From: Achromobacter sp. RTa
GTDB taxonomy: Bacteria > Pseudomonadota > Gammaproteobacteria > Burkholderiales > Burkholderiaceae_B
DNA length: 64,000 bases
Reading direction: 5' to 3'
NCBI RefSeq assembly: GCF_000757485.1
Contig: NZ_JPYO01000013.1
Span: forward strand, 1-64,000
This document shows positions 10,979-20,445 of this stretch, one piece after another (within the stretch, counting starts at the first letter, position 1; each line of letters starts with the position of its first letter). The notes beneath the pieces are model-generated. The model had not been told where the DNA came from. It saw only the letters and a program-made list of their open reading frames with translations, and searched no databases. Made by a program: the position numbers and the translations under genes.

Positions 10979-13201
10979 ATGGCTGAAAGGTCTTTCAAGA
11001 AAGAAGTCCAGCAGTTGCGCATCGGCGCGGGCGAAGAGTTCCGCGGAGAGGGCATCCTTGCGGTCACAAAAGCCCTGCTGCAGTCCGGCGTGGGCTATGT
11101 CGCGGGCTACCAGGGCTCGCCGATCTCGCACCTGATGGACGTGCTGGCCGACGCCAACGACATCCTCCAGGAACTCGGCGTGCACTTCGAGGCCAGCGCT
11201 TCCGAAGCCACGGCCGCGGCCACCCTAGCCGCTTCGGTCATGTATCCGATCCGCGGCGCGGTCACCTGGAAATCCACCGTGGGCACCAACGTCGCGTCCG
11301 ACGCCCTGGCCAATCTGTCTTCCGGCGGGGTCACGGGCGGCGCGCTGGTCATCGTGGGCGAGGACTACGGCGAAGGCTCGTCCATCATGCAGGAGCGCTC
11401 GCACGCGTTCGCCATGAAGTCCCAGATCTGGCTGCTGGATCCCCGCCCCAACCTCGAAAGCATGGTCAAGGCGGTGGAGGATGGCTTCGAGCTGTCCGAG
11501 GCCAGCAAGACGCCCGTCATGCTGCAGTTGCGCATCCGGGGCTGCCACGTGCATGGCCGCTTCGTCGCCAAGGAAAACAAGCGCCCCGAGTTCTCGCTCG
11601 CCCAGGCGCTGGAAAGCCCCGCGCGCGACACCAGCCGCATCGTGCTGCCGCCCGCCTCCTTCCTGCACGAGCAGGAGAAAATCAAGGAGCGCTGGCCCGC
11701 GGCCATCCGCTACATCAAAGAACACAAGCTCAACGAATACTTCGACGGCGATCAGGACGATATCGGACTGATTCTTCAGGGCGGCCTGTACAACGGCGTC
11801 ATCCGCGCCCTGCAGCTGCTGGGCCTGGCCGACAACTTCGGCAACAGCCGCATCCCGCTGTACGTCATGAACGTGACCTATCCCGTCATCGAGGACGAGG
11901 TCATCGATTTTTGCCGCGGCAAGCGCGCCGTGCTGCTCCTCGAGGAAGGCCAGCCCGACTACATCGAGCAGAACCTCCACGCGGTGCTGCGCCGCGCAGG
12001 CGTCGACACGCGCCTGTCCGGCAAGGACGTGCTGCCCATGGCGGGCGAATACACCACCCAGGTCATGCGGGACGGCCTGCGCGAATTCCTCAAGCGCAAC
12101 CGGCCGGAATCCCTGCAGACGCATCCGGCCGCGGCCGCCGACGCCCAGGCCGCCGAACGTCAGCTCGAAATCACCGAGCTGGCCCGGCCCAGGCCCGCCC
12201 CGCCCGCCGAGCAGCCCATCACTTTCCACAAGCACGTGGAAGGCCTGGCGGCGGTGGTCCCGCCCCGGCCCGCGGGCTTCTGTACCGGCTGTCCCGAAAG
12301 GCCGATCTTCTCGGCGCTGACGCTGGCGCAGGAAACGCTGGGCCAGCACCATATCTCCTGCGATATCGGCTGCCACCTGTTTTCCATCCTGCCGCCCTTC
12401 AACCTGGGCGCCACCACCATGGGCTATGGCCTGGGAGCCTCCAGCGCGGCGGCGTTCAACGTGCCGGCCGCCAAACGCCCCATTTCCATCATGGGAGACG
12501 GCGGCTTCTGGCACAACGGGCTGGCCTCGGGCATTGGCAACGCGGTGTTCAACAAGTACGACGGCGTCATCGTCATCGTCGACAACTATTACGCTTCGGC
12601 CACCGGCGGGCAGGACATCCTGTCTTCACGCGCAGAGAATCCCGACCGCTCGACCAACAATCCCATCGACCAGGCCGTGCGCGGCGTGGGCGTGAAATGG
12701 GTGCGCACGCTGGACCGCACCTATGACGTGGCCAAGGTGCGCGCCACGATCGAAGAGGCGCTGACCACCGACGTCAAGGGCCCCAAGGTCATCATCGCGC
12801 AGTCGGAATGCATGCTGAACAAGCAGCGCCGCATCAAGCCGCAGTTCAACAAGGCCGTGAAGGAAGGCAAGCGCGCGGTGAAGGAACGCTTCGGCGTGGA
12901 CCCCGACGTCTGCACCGGCGACCACGCTTGTATTCGACTGTCGGGCTGCCCTTCCCTGACGGTCAAGGACAGCGGCGACCCGCTGAAGGAAGACCCGGTC
13001 GCGCACGTGGAAAGCAGCTGCGTCGGCTGCGGCAATTGCGGCGAGGTCGCCCATGCCGCCGTGCTGTGCCCGTCGTTCTACCGCGCCGACATCATCCACA
13101 ACCCCACCGGCCGCGACCGTTTCCTGGCGCGCGTGCGCGGGGCGGTCATCGGCCTGCTCCAGCGGCGCCGCGCGGCCCGCCTGGCCAACAACGCCCTCTA
13201 A
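10979..13201 (+). CDS. Aryl-2-oxoacid (indolepyruvate-type) oxidoreductase, large TPP/Fe-S subunit
   Basis: 740-residue homologue of the alpha subunit of indolepyruvate ferredoxin oxidoreductase. It has an N-terminal pyrimidine-binding domain (YVAGYQGSPISHLMDVL), a middle domain, a TPP-binding domain (MGDGGFWHNGLASG with the later NYYASATGGQ) and a C-terminal Cys-rich region from about 645 (VCTGDHACIRLSGCPSL and CVGCGNCGEVAHAAVLC) for Fe-S clusters. The family converts aryl 2-oxoacids plus CoA to acyl-CoA plus CO2, passing electrons to ferredoxin. It is first in the catabolic operon. Here I infer the substrate to be isatinate (2-aminophenylglyoxylate). The position corresponds to the first gene of iad-type loci. 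Confidence 0.88.
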   Translation: MAERSFKKEVQQLRIGAGEEFRGEGILAVTKALLQSGVGYVAGYQGSPISHLMDVLADANDILQELGVHFEASASEATAAATLAASVMYPIRGAVTWKSTVGTNVASDALANLSSGGVTGGALVIVGEDYGEGSSIMQERSHAFAMKSQIWLLDPRPNLESMVKAVEDGFELSEASKTPVMLQLRIRGCHVHGRFVAKENKRPEFSLAQALESPARDTSRIVLPPASFLHEQEKIKERWPAAIRYIKEHKLNEYFDGDQDDIGLILQGGLYNGVIRALQLLGLADNFGNSRIPLYVMNVTYPVIEDEVIDFCRGKRAVLLLEEGQPDYIEQNLHAVLRRAGVDTRLSGKDVLPMAGEYTTQVMRDGLREFLKRNRPESLQTHPAAAADAQAAERQLEITELARPRPAPPAEQPITFHKHVEGLAAVVPPRPAGFCTGCPERPIFSALTLAQETLGQHHISCDIGCHLFSILPPFNLGATTMGYGLGASSAAAFNVPAAKRPISIMGDGGFWHNGLASGIGNAVFNKYDGVIVIVDNYYASATGGQDILSSRAENPDRSTNNPIDQAVRGVGVKWVRTLDRTYDVAKVRATIEEALTTDVKGPKVIIAQSECMLNKQRRIKPQFNKAVKEGKRAVKERFGVDPDVCTGDHACIRLSGCPSLTVKDSGDPLKEDPVAHVESSCVGCGNCGEVAHAAVLCPSFYRADIIHNPTGRDRFLARVRGAVIGLLQRRRAARLANNAL

Positions 13202-13230
13202 GGCCCGTTCACTCTAAGGACACCCGCCTC

Positions 13231-14775
13231 ATGAAACCGGTGGCTATGCAGCAAGGCAACCCGATCAAGATCGCCATCCTGGCCATGGGCGGCCAGGGCG
13301 GCGGCGTGCTGGCCGACTGGATCGTCGACATGGCCGAGCATGCCGGCTGGTGGGCGCAGACCACCTCGGTGCCCGGCGTGGCCCAACGAACCGGCGCCAC
13401 GATCTACTACCTGGAACTGCTGCCTGAATCGGACGTGAAGCGCGCCGGACGGCAGCCGGCCCTGGCGCTGATGCCCACCCCCGGCGATGTGGACCTGGTG
13501 GTGGCGGCCGAACTGATGGAAGGCGGCCGCGCGATCCAGCGCGGCCTCGTCACGCCCGAGCGCACGGTGCTGCTGGCCTCTTCCCACCGCAGCTACGCGG
13601 TCAGCGAAAAGTCCGCGCCCGGCAACGGCATCGCCGACCCGAACAAGGTCCTGGAAGCGGGCCGCGCCGCGGCCAAGCGCTTTCTGTGTTTCGACCTGCA
13701 GGCGCTGGCCGACCGCGCCGGAAGCGTCATCAGCGCCAGCCTGTTCGGCGCGGTGGCCGGCAGCGGCGCCCTGCCCTTCGCGCGGGAAGACTACGAAGCC
13801 ACCGTGCGGCGCGCCGGCCTGGGCGTGGACGCCAGCCTGCGCGCCTTCGCCCTGGGCTTCGAATCGGCCGACCAGGCGCCCGCCCAGCCCGCTCCCATCG
13901 ACCTGGAGCGGCCGGTGCCGGCCCTGCCCGACGTCGCAGCCAGCCCCAGGACGCAGGCGCTGCTGGACACCATCAAGCGCGACTTTCCCGCCTGTGCGCA
14001 GCCCATGCTGACGGCCGGCGTGCGCCGCCAGCTCGAATTCCAGGACCTGGCCTACGCCGGCGACTACCTGCGCCACATGAAGTCGATCCGCGACCTGGAC
14101 GCCGCGCATGGCGGGGAGGCCCGGCAGTGGGCGCTGACCTGCGCTGCCGCGCGCTACGTGGCCACGGCCATGGCCTACGACGACGTGATCCGCGTCGCCG
14201 ATCTGAAAACCCGCGCCACGCGTTTCGACCGTGTGCGCCAGGAAGTGGGCGCGCGTCCGGACCAACTGGTCCACACGACGGAATTCATGCACCCGCGCCT
14301 GGAAGAAATCTGCGGCACCCTGCCCGCCGGGCTGGGCCGCTGGCTGGAAGGATCCAAGGCCTTCGGCGGCTTCGTGGCGCGGCGGCTGGGCCACGGCCGC
14401 CGCATGCAGAGCAGCACGCTGGGCGGCTTCCTGATGCTGTATGCGCTGGCCGGCATGCGCCGCTTTCGCCGCGGCACGCTGCGCCACCAGGCCGAGGCCG
14501 CCGGCCTCGCGCAATGGCTGGACCTGATCGCGAAACTGGCGCCGCGCGATTACGCGCTGGCCGTCGAAACCGTCAATTGCCGCCGCCTGGTCAAGGGCTA
14601 TAGCGACACGCACGCGCGCGGCGGCGGCAAGTACCGCCAGTTGATCGCCGCGGCGGAACAGCTGGCCGGCCGGCCCGACGCCGCCGAAGCGCTGCGCGCG
14701 TTGCGCGACACCGCCCTGGCCAACGAGAAATGCGGCCCCATGGAACGCCAGCTGGCCGAAAAGCTGGCGGCCTGA
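13231..14775 (+). CDS. Aryl-2-oxoacid (indolepyruvate-type) oxidoreductase, small/gamma subunit with C-terminal extension
   Basis: 514 residues. The N-terminal domain (about 12-205) is the gamma domain of 2-oxoacid:acceptor oxidoreductases, with the glycine motif AMGGQGGGVLADW and GVAQRTGATIYY. The C-terminal 300 residues match the helical extension (DUF6537-like) found in long IorB proteins. It partners the TPP subunit encoded 29 bp upstream. The ATG at 13231 follows AAGGA and begins just after the upstream stop; a longer open frame overlapping the upstream gene is not coding. Confidence 0.87.
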   Translation: MKPVAMQQGNPIKIAILAMGGQGGGVLADWIVDMAEHAGWWAQTTSVPGVAQRTGATIYYLELLPESDVKRAGRQPALALMPTPGDVDLVVAAELMEGGRAIQRGLVTPERTVLLASSHRSYAVSEKSAPGNGIADPNKVLEAGRAAAKRFLCFDLQALADRAGSVISASLFGAVAGSGALPFAREDYEATVRRAGLGVDASLRAFALGFESADQAPAQPAPIDLERPVPALPDVAASPRTQALLDTIKRDFPACAQPMLTAGVRRQLEFQDLAYAGDYLRHMKSIRDLDAAHGGEARQWALTCAAARYVATAMAYDDVIRVADLKTRATRFDRVRQEVGARPDQLVHTTEFMHPRLEEICGTLPAGLGRWLEGSKAFGGFVARRLGHGRRMQSSTLGGFLMLYALAGMRRFRRGTLRHQAEAAGLAQWLDLIAKLAPRDYALAVETVNCRRLVKGYSDTHARGGGKYRQLIAAAEQLAGRPDAAEALRALRDTALANEKCGPMERQLAEKLAA

Positions 14776-14801
14776 GACAAGTAAAGATAGGGACAAACGC
14801 C

Positions 14802-15779
14802 GTGCAGACACTGAAACTCATCGTCCGGGAAGTCCGGCAGGAATCGCCGCTGATCCGTTCGTTCCGGCTGGCGCGCGAGGACGCCGGCCCCCTGCCCGCC
14901 TTCGGACCGGGCGCGCACCTGAAGGTAACGGTGCCCGGCCTGCGCGAGCCGCGCTGCTATTCCCTGGTGCAGTTGGCGCCGGAGGCCGGCAAGTTCGCCC
15001 AGCCCGCGGAATACCGCCTCGGCGTGCGCCTGGAGGAAACCAGCCAGGGCGGATCGCGCCACATGCACGCGCTGGCCGAGGGCGACACGCTCACGGTCGA
15101 AGGCCCGAAGAACGACTTCCCGCTGCACGAATCGCCCGCCGGCGACGAACCCGTGGTGCTGATCGCGGGCGGCATCGGCATCACGCCGGTGGCCTCCATG
15201 GCCGCGGCGCTCAAGTCCGCCGGGCGCGCCTTTCACCTGCACTACTGCGGCCGCAGCAAGGACCAGCTGGCCTTCCTGCCCGAACTGCAGGCGCTGGCCG
15301 GCGACGACCTAAGCCTGCACGCCGACGACGATCCGTCCTGCCGCTTCGACCTGCAGGCGCTGCTGGACGCGTCCTCGCCGCGCCAGCATCTGTACGTCTG
15401 CGGCCCCAAGGGCCTGATCGACGCGGTGATCCAGGGCGCCCACGCGCGCCACTGGCCCGATGCACACATCCATTTCGAACTCTTCGCGACCGCCGCGCCG
15501 CAGGCTGGCGACCAGCCCTTCGAGGTCGAGCTGCGGCAGTCCGGCAAGGTGCTGACCATCCCCGCCGACAAGACCATCATCGACGTCATGGAAGAGGAAG
15601 GCTGCGATCCGATGTACGACTGCAAGCGCGGCGAATGCGGCGTCTGCCAGGCCACGGTGCTGGAAGGCGAGCCCGACCACCGCGACTACTACCTCTCGGA
15701 TACGGAGAAGGCCAGCGGCAAGATCATCCAGATCTGCATCTCGCGCGCGAAATCGGCGCGCCTGGTGCTGGATCTATAG
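14802..15779 (+). CDS. iadC: Ferredoxin/flavin reductase component of Rieske oxygenase (phthalate dioxygenase reductase type)
   Basis: 325-residue electron-transfer protein starting at GTG 14802, preceded by AGGGA. Three domains appear in order: flavin binding (RCYSLVQ near 51-57), NAD binding (GGIGITPVASM near 122-132) and a C-terminal plant-type [2Fe-2S] domain with Cys 274, 279, 282 and 312. This arrangement is that of class IA oxygenase reductases such as VanB and phthalate dioxygenase reductase. It would pass NADH electrons straight to the Rieske cluster of the oxygenase encoded 15 bp downstream. The symbol is assigned by gene order relative to iadDE. Confidence 0.85.
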   Translation: MQTLKLIVREVRQESPLIRSFRLAREDAGPLPAFGPGAHLKVTVPGLREPRCYSLVQLAPEAGKFAQPAEYRLGVRLEETSQGGSRHMHALAEGDTLTVEGPKNDFPLHESPAGDEPVVLIAGGIGITPVASMAAALKSAGRAFHLHYCGRSKDQLAFLPELQALAGDDLSLHADDDPSCRFDLQALLDASSPRQHLYVCGPKGLIDAVIQGAHARHWPDAHIHFELFATAAPQAGDQPFEVELRQSGKVLTIPADKTIIDVMEEEGCDPMYDCKRGECGVCQATVLEGEPDHRDYYLSDTEKASGKIIQICISRAKSARLVLDL

Positions 15780-15794
15780 GAAGGAAGCGCCATC

Positions 15795-17114
15795 ATGAGC
15801 AAATACCGCGACAACCCCGACGCCATCCGCGCCCTGCTGCGCGACACCGAGGTGCACAAGGACCTGTTCATCGACCAGGAGCTGTTCGACCTGGAAATGG
15901 AACGCCTGTACGCCAACACCTGGGTCTATGTCGGCCACGACAGCCAGGTGCCCAATCCCGGCGACTACATCACCACCACGGTCGGCAACCAGCCGGTGGT
16001 GATGGTGCGCCATGGCGACAAAAGCGTGCGCGTGCTGCACAACCGCTGCCCGCACAAGGGCACGATGGTCGCCGGCGACGCCTGCGGCAACACCGGCAAG
16101 TTCTTCCGCTGCCCCTACCACGCGTGGACCTTCAAGACCGACGGCAGCCTGCTGTCCATCCCGCTGAAGAAGGGCTACGAGAACACCGGCCTGGAAAACT
16201 GCGAAGCCAGCCAGGGCATGGCCGCGGTGAAGGACGTGAAGAACCATCGCGGCTTCGTGTTCTGCCGGCTGAATCCGGAAGGCCAGTCCTTCGAGGATTT
16301 CTTCGGCGAATCGCTGTCGACCCTGGACAACATGGTCGACCGCTCGCCCGAAGGCAGGCTGGAAGTGGCCGGCGGCGTGCTGCGCTACATGCACCGCTGC
16401 AACTGGAAAATGCTGGTCGACAACCAGACCGACACCTGCCACCCGATGGTGGCGCATGAATCCTCGGCGGGCACGGCCGTGAAGGTCTGGGAACAGGCGC
16501 CGGAAGGCACGCCCAAGCCCATGGCCGTGGAGCTGTTCGCGCCCTTCATCTCCCCCTACGAGTTCTTCGAGAACATGGGCATCCGCGTATGGGAGAACGG
16601 CCACGGCCATACCGGCGTGTCGGATTCCATCCATGCCTCGTATTCCGGCATTCCGGGCTACTGGGATTCCATGGTGGCGGCCTACGGCGAGGACCGCGCC
16701 AAGCAGATCCTGGGCGACGTGCGCCACAACACCGTGTACTTCCCCAACATCATGGTCAAGGGCCCGATCCAGACGCTGCGCGTCTTCAAGCCCATCGCGG
16801 CGGACCGCACCCTGGTCGAGTCCTGGACCTTCCGCCTGGTGGGCGCGCCCGACCTGCTGCTGGAACGCACGCTCATGTACAACCGTCTCATCAACGCGCC
16901 GACCTCGGTGGTCGGGCACGACGACCTGGAAATGTACGAGCGTGCCCAGGACGGCCTGCAATCGCGGGCGCGGGACTGGGTCAACGTGGGCCGGCTGTAC
17001 TCGCCCGACGAAGTCGGGCAGAAGAACGTCGCCACCAATGGCACCAATGAATGGCAGATGCGCAACCAGTACCGCGCATGGGGCCGCTACATGACCGGAC
17101 CGGAGTCGGTATGA
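15795..17114 (+). CDS. iadD: Rieske oxygenase alpha subunit, probable indole-3-acetate oxygenase (IadD)
   Basis: 439-residue catalytic subunit. The Rieske [2Fe-2S] motif is visible as Cys85/His87 and Cys106/His109 (NRCPHKGT and RCPYHAW). The mononuclear iron site is in DTCHPMVAH, with His216, His221 and bridging Asp213. It is cotranscribed with its reductase (15 bp upstream) and beta subunit (4-bp overlap). In Variovorax, iadDE are necessary and sufficient for IAA degradation. The neighbours here (isatin-hydrolase-like enzyme, CoA ligase, MarR) support the same substrate, with dioxindole-3-acetate as the likely product. Substrate is inferred from context; oxygenase function is clear. Confidence 0.87.
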   Translation: MSKYRDNPDAIRALLRDTEVHKDLFIDQELFDLEMERLYANTWVYVGHDSQVPNPGDYITTTVGNQPVVMVRHGDKSVRVLHNRCPHKGTMVAGDACGNTGKFFRCPYHAWTFKTDGSLLSIPLKKGYENTGLENCEASQGMAAVKDVKNHRGFVFCRLNPEGQSFEDFFGESLSTLDNMVDRSPEGRLEVAGGVLRYMHRCNWKMLVDNQTDTCHPMVAHESSAGTAVKVWEQAPEGTPKPMAVELFAPFISPYEFFENMGIRVWENGHGHTGVSDSIHASYSGIPGYWDSMVAAYGEDRAKQILGDVRHNTVYFPNIMVKGPIQTLRVFKPIAADRTLVESWTFRLVGAPDLLLERTLMYNRLINAPTSVVGHDDLEMYERAQDGLQSRARDWVNVGRLYSPDEVGQKNVATNGTNEWQMRNQYRAWGRYMTGPESV

Positions 17115-17602
17115 GCGCAAGCGACCGCGAGTTGATCGATTTTGTCTACGCCGAGGCGCGCATGCTGGACGAGCTGCGCTTCGAGGACTGGCTGAACCTG
17201 TACACCGAGGACGGGCACTACTGGATGCCGCTGGCGCATGGCCAGACCGACCCCAGGCTGCACGCCTCGCTGATGTACGAGGACAAGCTGCTGCTGCGCG
17301 TGCGCGTGGAGCGGCTGGCCGGCCAGCGCACTTTCTCGCAGCAGCCCAAGAGCCGCTGCCATCACCTGCTGCAGGCGCCCACGGTAGAGCACGACCATCC
17401 CGACGCCGCGCCTGCCGAAGGGCGCCATGTGGTCCGCACCGCCTTCCATTACGTCGAGACCCGGCAGGACGCGCAGACACTGTACGCGGGCTGGGCCACC
17501 CACCATCTGGTGGAGCAGGACGGCGCCTTGCGCATCCGGCTCAAGCGCGTGGACCTCGTCAATTGCGACGCGGCCTTCGGCAATATCCAATTGTTCATGT
17601 AG
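17111..17602 (+). CDS. iadE: Rieske oxygenase beta subunit (IadE)
   Basis: 163-residue small subunit of the SnoaL/NTF2-like fold typical of aromatic-ring hydroxylase beta chains (LIDFVYAEARMLDELRFEDWL at the N-terminus, given in part). Beta subunits are structural and complete the alpha3beta3 hexamer. The ATG at 17111 overlaps the alpha-subunit stop (ATGA), showing coupling. A frame opening at 17051 lies inside iadD and is not used. Confidence 0.87.
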   Translation: MSASDRELIDFVYAEARMLDELRFEDWLNLYTEDGHYWMPLAHGQTDPRLHASLMYEDKLLLRVRVERLAGQRTFSQQPKSRCHHLLQAPTVEHDHPDAAPAEGRHVVRTAFHYVETRQDAQTLYAGWATHHLVEQDGALRIRLKRVDLVNCDAAFGNIQLFM

Positions 17603-17611
17603 GAGCGGCTT

Positions 17612-19276
17612 GTGAGCACCACGGTCCATCAGGCATTCCGCGACACCGCGGCCCGCTACGGCGCCCAGCCCTTCCTCTGCATCCTGGAGGAAACCGCGCA
17701 GGCCTACGGCATCGGCGCGGGCGAACTGGGCTACGCCCAGGCCGCCGACGCCATCGAAACCCTGCGCGCGGCCTACGCCCAGGCAGGCTACGGGCACGGC
17801 CACCGCGCCGGCCTGCTGCTGGAGAACCGCCCCGCGTTTTTCCTGCACTGGTTCGCGCTGAACGCGCTGGGCGTTTCCGTGGTGCCCATCAATCCCGACC
17901 TGCGGGCGGCGGAACTCGAATACCTGGCCGGACACTCCGAGATCGCGCTGGCGGTGGCCCTGCCGGAACGCCATGGCGACCTGCTGGCGGCCGCGCAGCG
18001 CGCCGGCCGGGAACTGCGCGTGATGGGTCCGGACGACGCGCCGCCGCCGGCGCCGTTCGCCGCGCCGCTGGCGGGCGCGGAGCCCGGAGAGCTGACCGAG
18101 TGCGCGCTGCTCTATACGTCCGGCACTACGGGCCGGCCCAAGGGCTGCATCCTGCCCAACCGCTACTTCCTGCATGCGGGCGGATGGTACGCCCGCATCG
18201 GCGGCCTGGCCGCTCTGCGCCCCGGCCAGGAACGCATGCTGACACCGCTTCCGCTCGTGCACATGAACGCCATGGCGTATTCGGCCATGGCCATGGTGCT
18301 GACGGGCGGCTGCCTGATCCCGCTGGACCGCTTCCATCCCAGGACCTGGTGGGACAGCGTGCGCGAATCGCGCGCCACCGTGCTGCACTACCTGGGCGTC
18401 ATGCCCGCCATCCTGATGAAGGCGGAGCCCTCGGCGCGCGATCTGCAGCCCGCCATCCGCTTCGGCTTCGGCGCGGGCGTGGACCGCAAGCTGCACCAGC
18501 CTTTCGAGGAGCGCTTCGGCTTTCCGCTGCTGGAGGCGTGGGCCATGACCGAGACCGGCGCGGGCGCGGTCGTCATCGCCAACAAGGAACCCCGCCACAT
18601 CGGCAGCAGCTGCTTCGGCAGCGAGGAAGACGATGTGCAGGTGCGCATCGTGACCGACGCCGGCGCCGAAGCACAGTCCGGCGAACCGGGCGAACTGCTG
18701 GTGCGCCACGCCGGCGACGATCCGCGCTACGGCTTCTTCGCCGGCTATCTCAAGGATGCCGAGGCAACGGACCAGGCCTGGGAAGACGGCTGGTTCCACA
18801 CCGGCGACATCGTGCGCCGCGAGGCCGATGGCGCGCTGCGCTTCGTGGACCGCAAGAAGAACGTGATTCGCCGCAGCGGCGAGAACATCTCGGCCGTCGA
18901 AGTCGAAAGCGTGCTGATGCAGCACCCGCTGGTGAAGGCGGTGGCCGTGGCCGCCGTGCCCGACCCCGTGCGCGGGGACGAGGTGCTGGCCTGCGTGGTG
19001 CCGGAGCGGCTGCCCGCCACGCATGCGGATCTGGCCGAGGCCGCGCGCAGCATCGTGCAATGGAGCCTGGAGCAGCTGGCCTACTACAAGGCGCCCGGCT
19101 ACGTCGCCTTCGTGGACAGCCTGCCCCTCACCACGACCAACAAGATCCAGCGCGGCGAGATGAAGGCGCTGGCTCCCACGCTGCCCGGCACGGCCCGCTG
19201 CGTGGACACCTGCGCGATGAAGAAACGTCCCCAGGCTGAAACGGGCGCGGCTCAACGCCAGGAGTCCGCGCCATGA
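17612..19276 (+). CDS. AMP-forming acyl-CoA ligase
   Basis: 554-residue adenylate-forming enzyme starting at GTG 17612, with AGGAG 6-7 nt upstream. Family motifs are LLYTSGTTGRPKGC (phosphate-binding loop), EAWAMTETGAG, the WFHTGDIVRR hinge region and RKKNVIRRSGENIS near the C-terminal catalytic Lys region. It activates a carboxylic acid with ATP and CoA. Placed between the oxygenase and the aldolase-like pair, its probable substrate is dioxindole-3-acetate. It resembles crotonobetaine/carnitine-CoA ligase-like proteins. The stop overlaps the next start by 4 bp. Confidence 0.88.
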   Translation: MSTTVHQAFRDTAARYGAQPFLCILEETAQAYGIGAGELGYAQAADAIETLRAAYAQAGYGHGHRAGLLLENRPAFFLHWFALNALGVSVVPINPDLRAAELEYLAGHSEIALAVALPERHGDLLAAAQRAGRELRVMGPDDAPPPAPFAAPLAGAEPGELTECALLYTSGTTGRPKGCILPNRYFLHAGGWYARIGGLAALRPGQERMLTPLPLVHMNAMAYSAMAMVLTGGCLIPLDRFHPRTWWDSVRESRATVLHYLGVMPAILMKAEPSARDLQPAIRFGFGAGVDRKLHQPFEERFGFPLLEAWAMTETGAGAVVIANKEPRHIGSSCFGSEEDDVQVRIVTDAGAEAQSGEPGELLVRHAGDDPRYGFFAGYLKDAEATDQAWEDGWFHTGDIVRREADGALRFVDRKKNVIRRSGENISAVEVESVLMQHPLVKAVAVAAVPDPVRGDEVLACVVPERLPATHADLAEAARSIVQWSLEQLAYYKAPGYVAFVDSLPLTTTNKIQRGEMKALAPTLPGTARCVDTCAMKKRPQAETGAAQRQESAP

Positions 19277-20445
19277 GCCCGACGCGCCGCGGCTATGACG
19301 GCGTGGTGGCGGCCTTGCCCGTCACCATCCCGTACGAGCGCTATTCCACGCACGCCGCCCACTGGTGGCTGGGTCGCGCGCTGGGCGCGCTGATCCGGCA
19401 GGCCGGCGTCGCCAAGACGGACGTGGACGGGCTTTGCGTTTCCAGCTTCACGCTTGCGCCCGACACGGCCGTCGGCCTGGTGCAGCACCTGGGCATGAGC
19501 CCGCGCTGGCTGGACCACATCCCCATGGGCGGCGCCAGCGGCGTGGCCGCCTTGCGCCGGGCGGCCCGCGCCGTGCAGGCCGGCGACGCCAGCATCGTCG
19601 CCTGCATCGCGGGCGACGCCAACCACGTGGACTCGTTCCGCAACACAGTCAGCCAGTTCTCGCGCTTCGCGCAGGACGCGGTCTATCCTTACGGCGCGGG
19701 CGGCCCCAACGCCAGCTTCGCCCTGCTGACCGCCAACTACATGCGCGCGACGGGCGCCACGCGCGAAGACTTCGGCAAGCTCTGCGTGGCGCAGCGCGAC
19801 AATGCCCTGCGATTTCCGCACGCGCTGATGAAAAAGCCGCTGACGCTCGCCCAGTACCTGGATGCTCGCGTCATCACCGAACCCATCCATCTGTTCGATT
19901 GCGTGATGCCCTGCGCGGGCGCCGACGCCTTCCTCGTCATGAGCGAGGACCGGGCGCGCTCGCTCGGCCTGCCCCACGCCCGCATCCTCTCCACCATCGA
20001 GCGCCACAACGCCTGGATCGAGGATCCCATCCAGATGCGCGGCGGCTGGACCATGGACGTGGACGAGCTGTACCGCCAGGCCGGCGTCCAGCCCGCCGAC
20101 ATGGACTTCCTGCAGGCCTACGACGACTACCCCGTCATCAACCTGATGCAGATGGAAGACCTGGGCTTCTGCGAGAAGGGCTCGGCGCCGGAATTCGTGC
20201 GCGCCAATTCGTTCACCGTGGACGGCAGCTTCCCGTTCAACACCAACGGCGGCCAATTATCGGTGGGCCAGGCCGGCGCGGCCGGCGGCTATCTCGGAAT
20301 GGTCGAGGCGCTGCGCCAGCTGACCGGCACGGCCGGCGGCACGCAAGTGGCAGGGGCCCGTCTCGGCATGGTCAGCGGCTTCGGCATGATCAATTACGAC
20401 CGCGGCCTTTGCACCGCCGCGGCCATCCTGGGGAGCAACGCATGA
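19273..20445 (+). CDS. Thiolase-fold protein lacking thiolase catalytic residues; probable retro-aldolase
   Basis: 390-residue thiolase-superfamily protein of the SCP-x/Ltp2 type. At the usual nucleophile position the sequence is PMGGASGVAAL, so the Cys is Ala88. In the C-terminal loop where thiolases have GHPxGAxG it reads VGQAGAAGG, so His is Gln. It is therefore unlikely to be a thiolase. Ltp2-type aldolases of steroid side-chain degradation share this fold, lack normal thiolase chemistry and need a DUF35 partner; here a DUF35 protein is encoded in the next, overlapping gene. I infer retro-aldol cleavage of a 3-hydroxyacyl-CoA, probably dioxindole-3-acetyl-CoA to isatin plus acetyl-CoA. 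Confidence 0.85.
   Translation: MSPTRRGYDGVVAALPVTIPYERYSTHAAHWWLGRALGALIRQAGVAKTDVDGLCVSSFTLAPDTAVGLVQHLGMSPRWLDHIPMGGASGVAALRRAARAVQAGDASIVACIAGDANHVDSFRNTVSQFSRFAQDAVYPYGAGGPNASFALLTANYMRATGATREDFGKLCVAQRDNALRFPHALMKKPLTLAQYLDARVITEPIHLFDCVMPCAGADAFLVMSEDRARSLGLPHARILSTIERHNAWIEDPIQMRGGWTMDVDELYRQAGVQPADMDFLQAYDDYPVINLMQMEDLGFCEKGSAPEFVRANSFTVDGSFPFNTNGGQLSVGQAGAAGGYLGMVEALRQLTGTAGGTQVAGARLGMVSGFGMINYDRGLCTAAAILGSNA

Noticed and set aside
11225-12514. Long antisense frame within the oxidoreductase large-subunit gene
   Set aside because: Low-complexity antisense translation; the plus strand encodes clear TPP and Fe-S motifs.
19273-20445. Calling this gene an acetyl-CoA acetyltransferase
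   Set aside because: The thiolase nucleophile Cys and the catalytic His are both replaced, so thiolysis is unlikely despite the fold.
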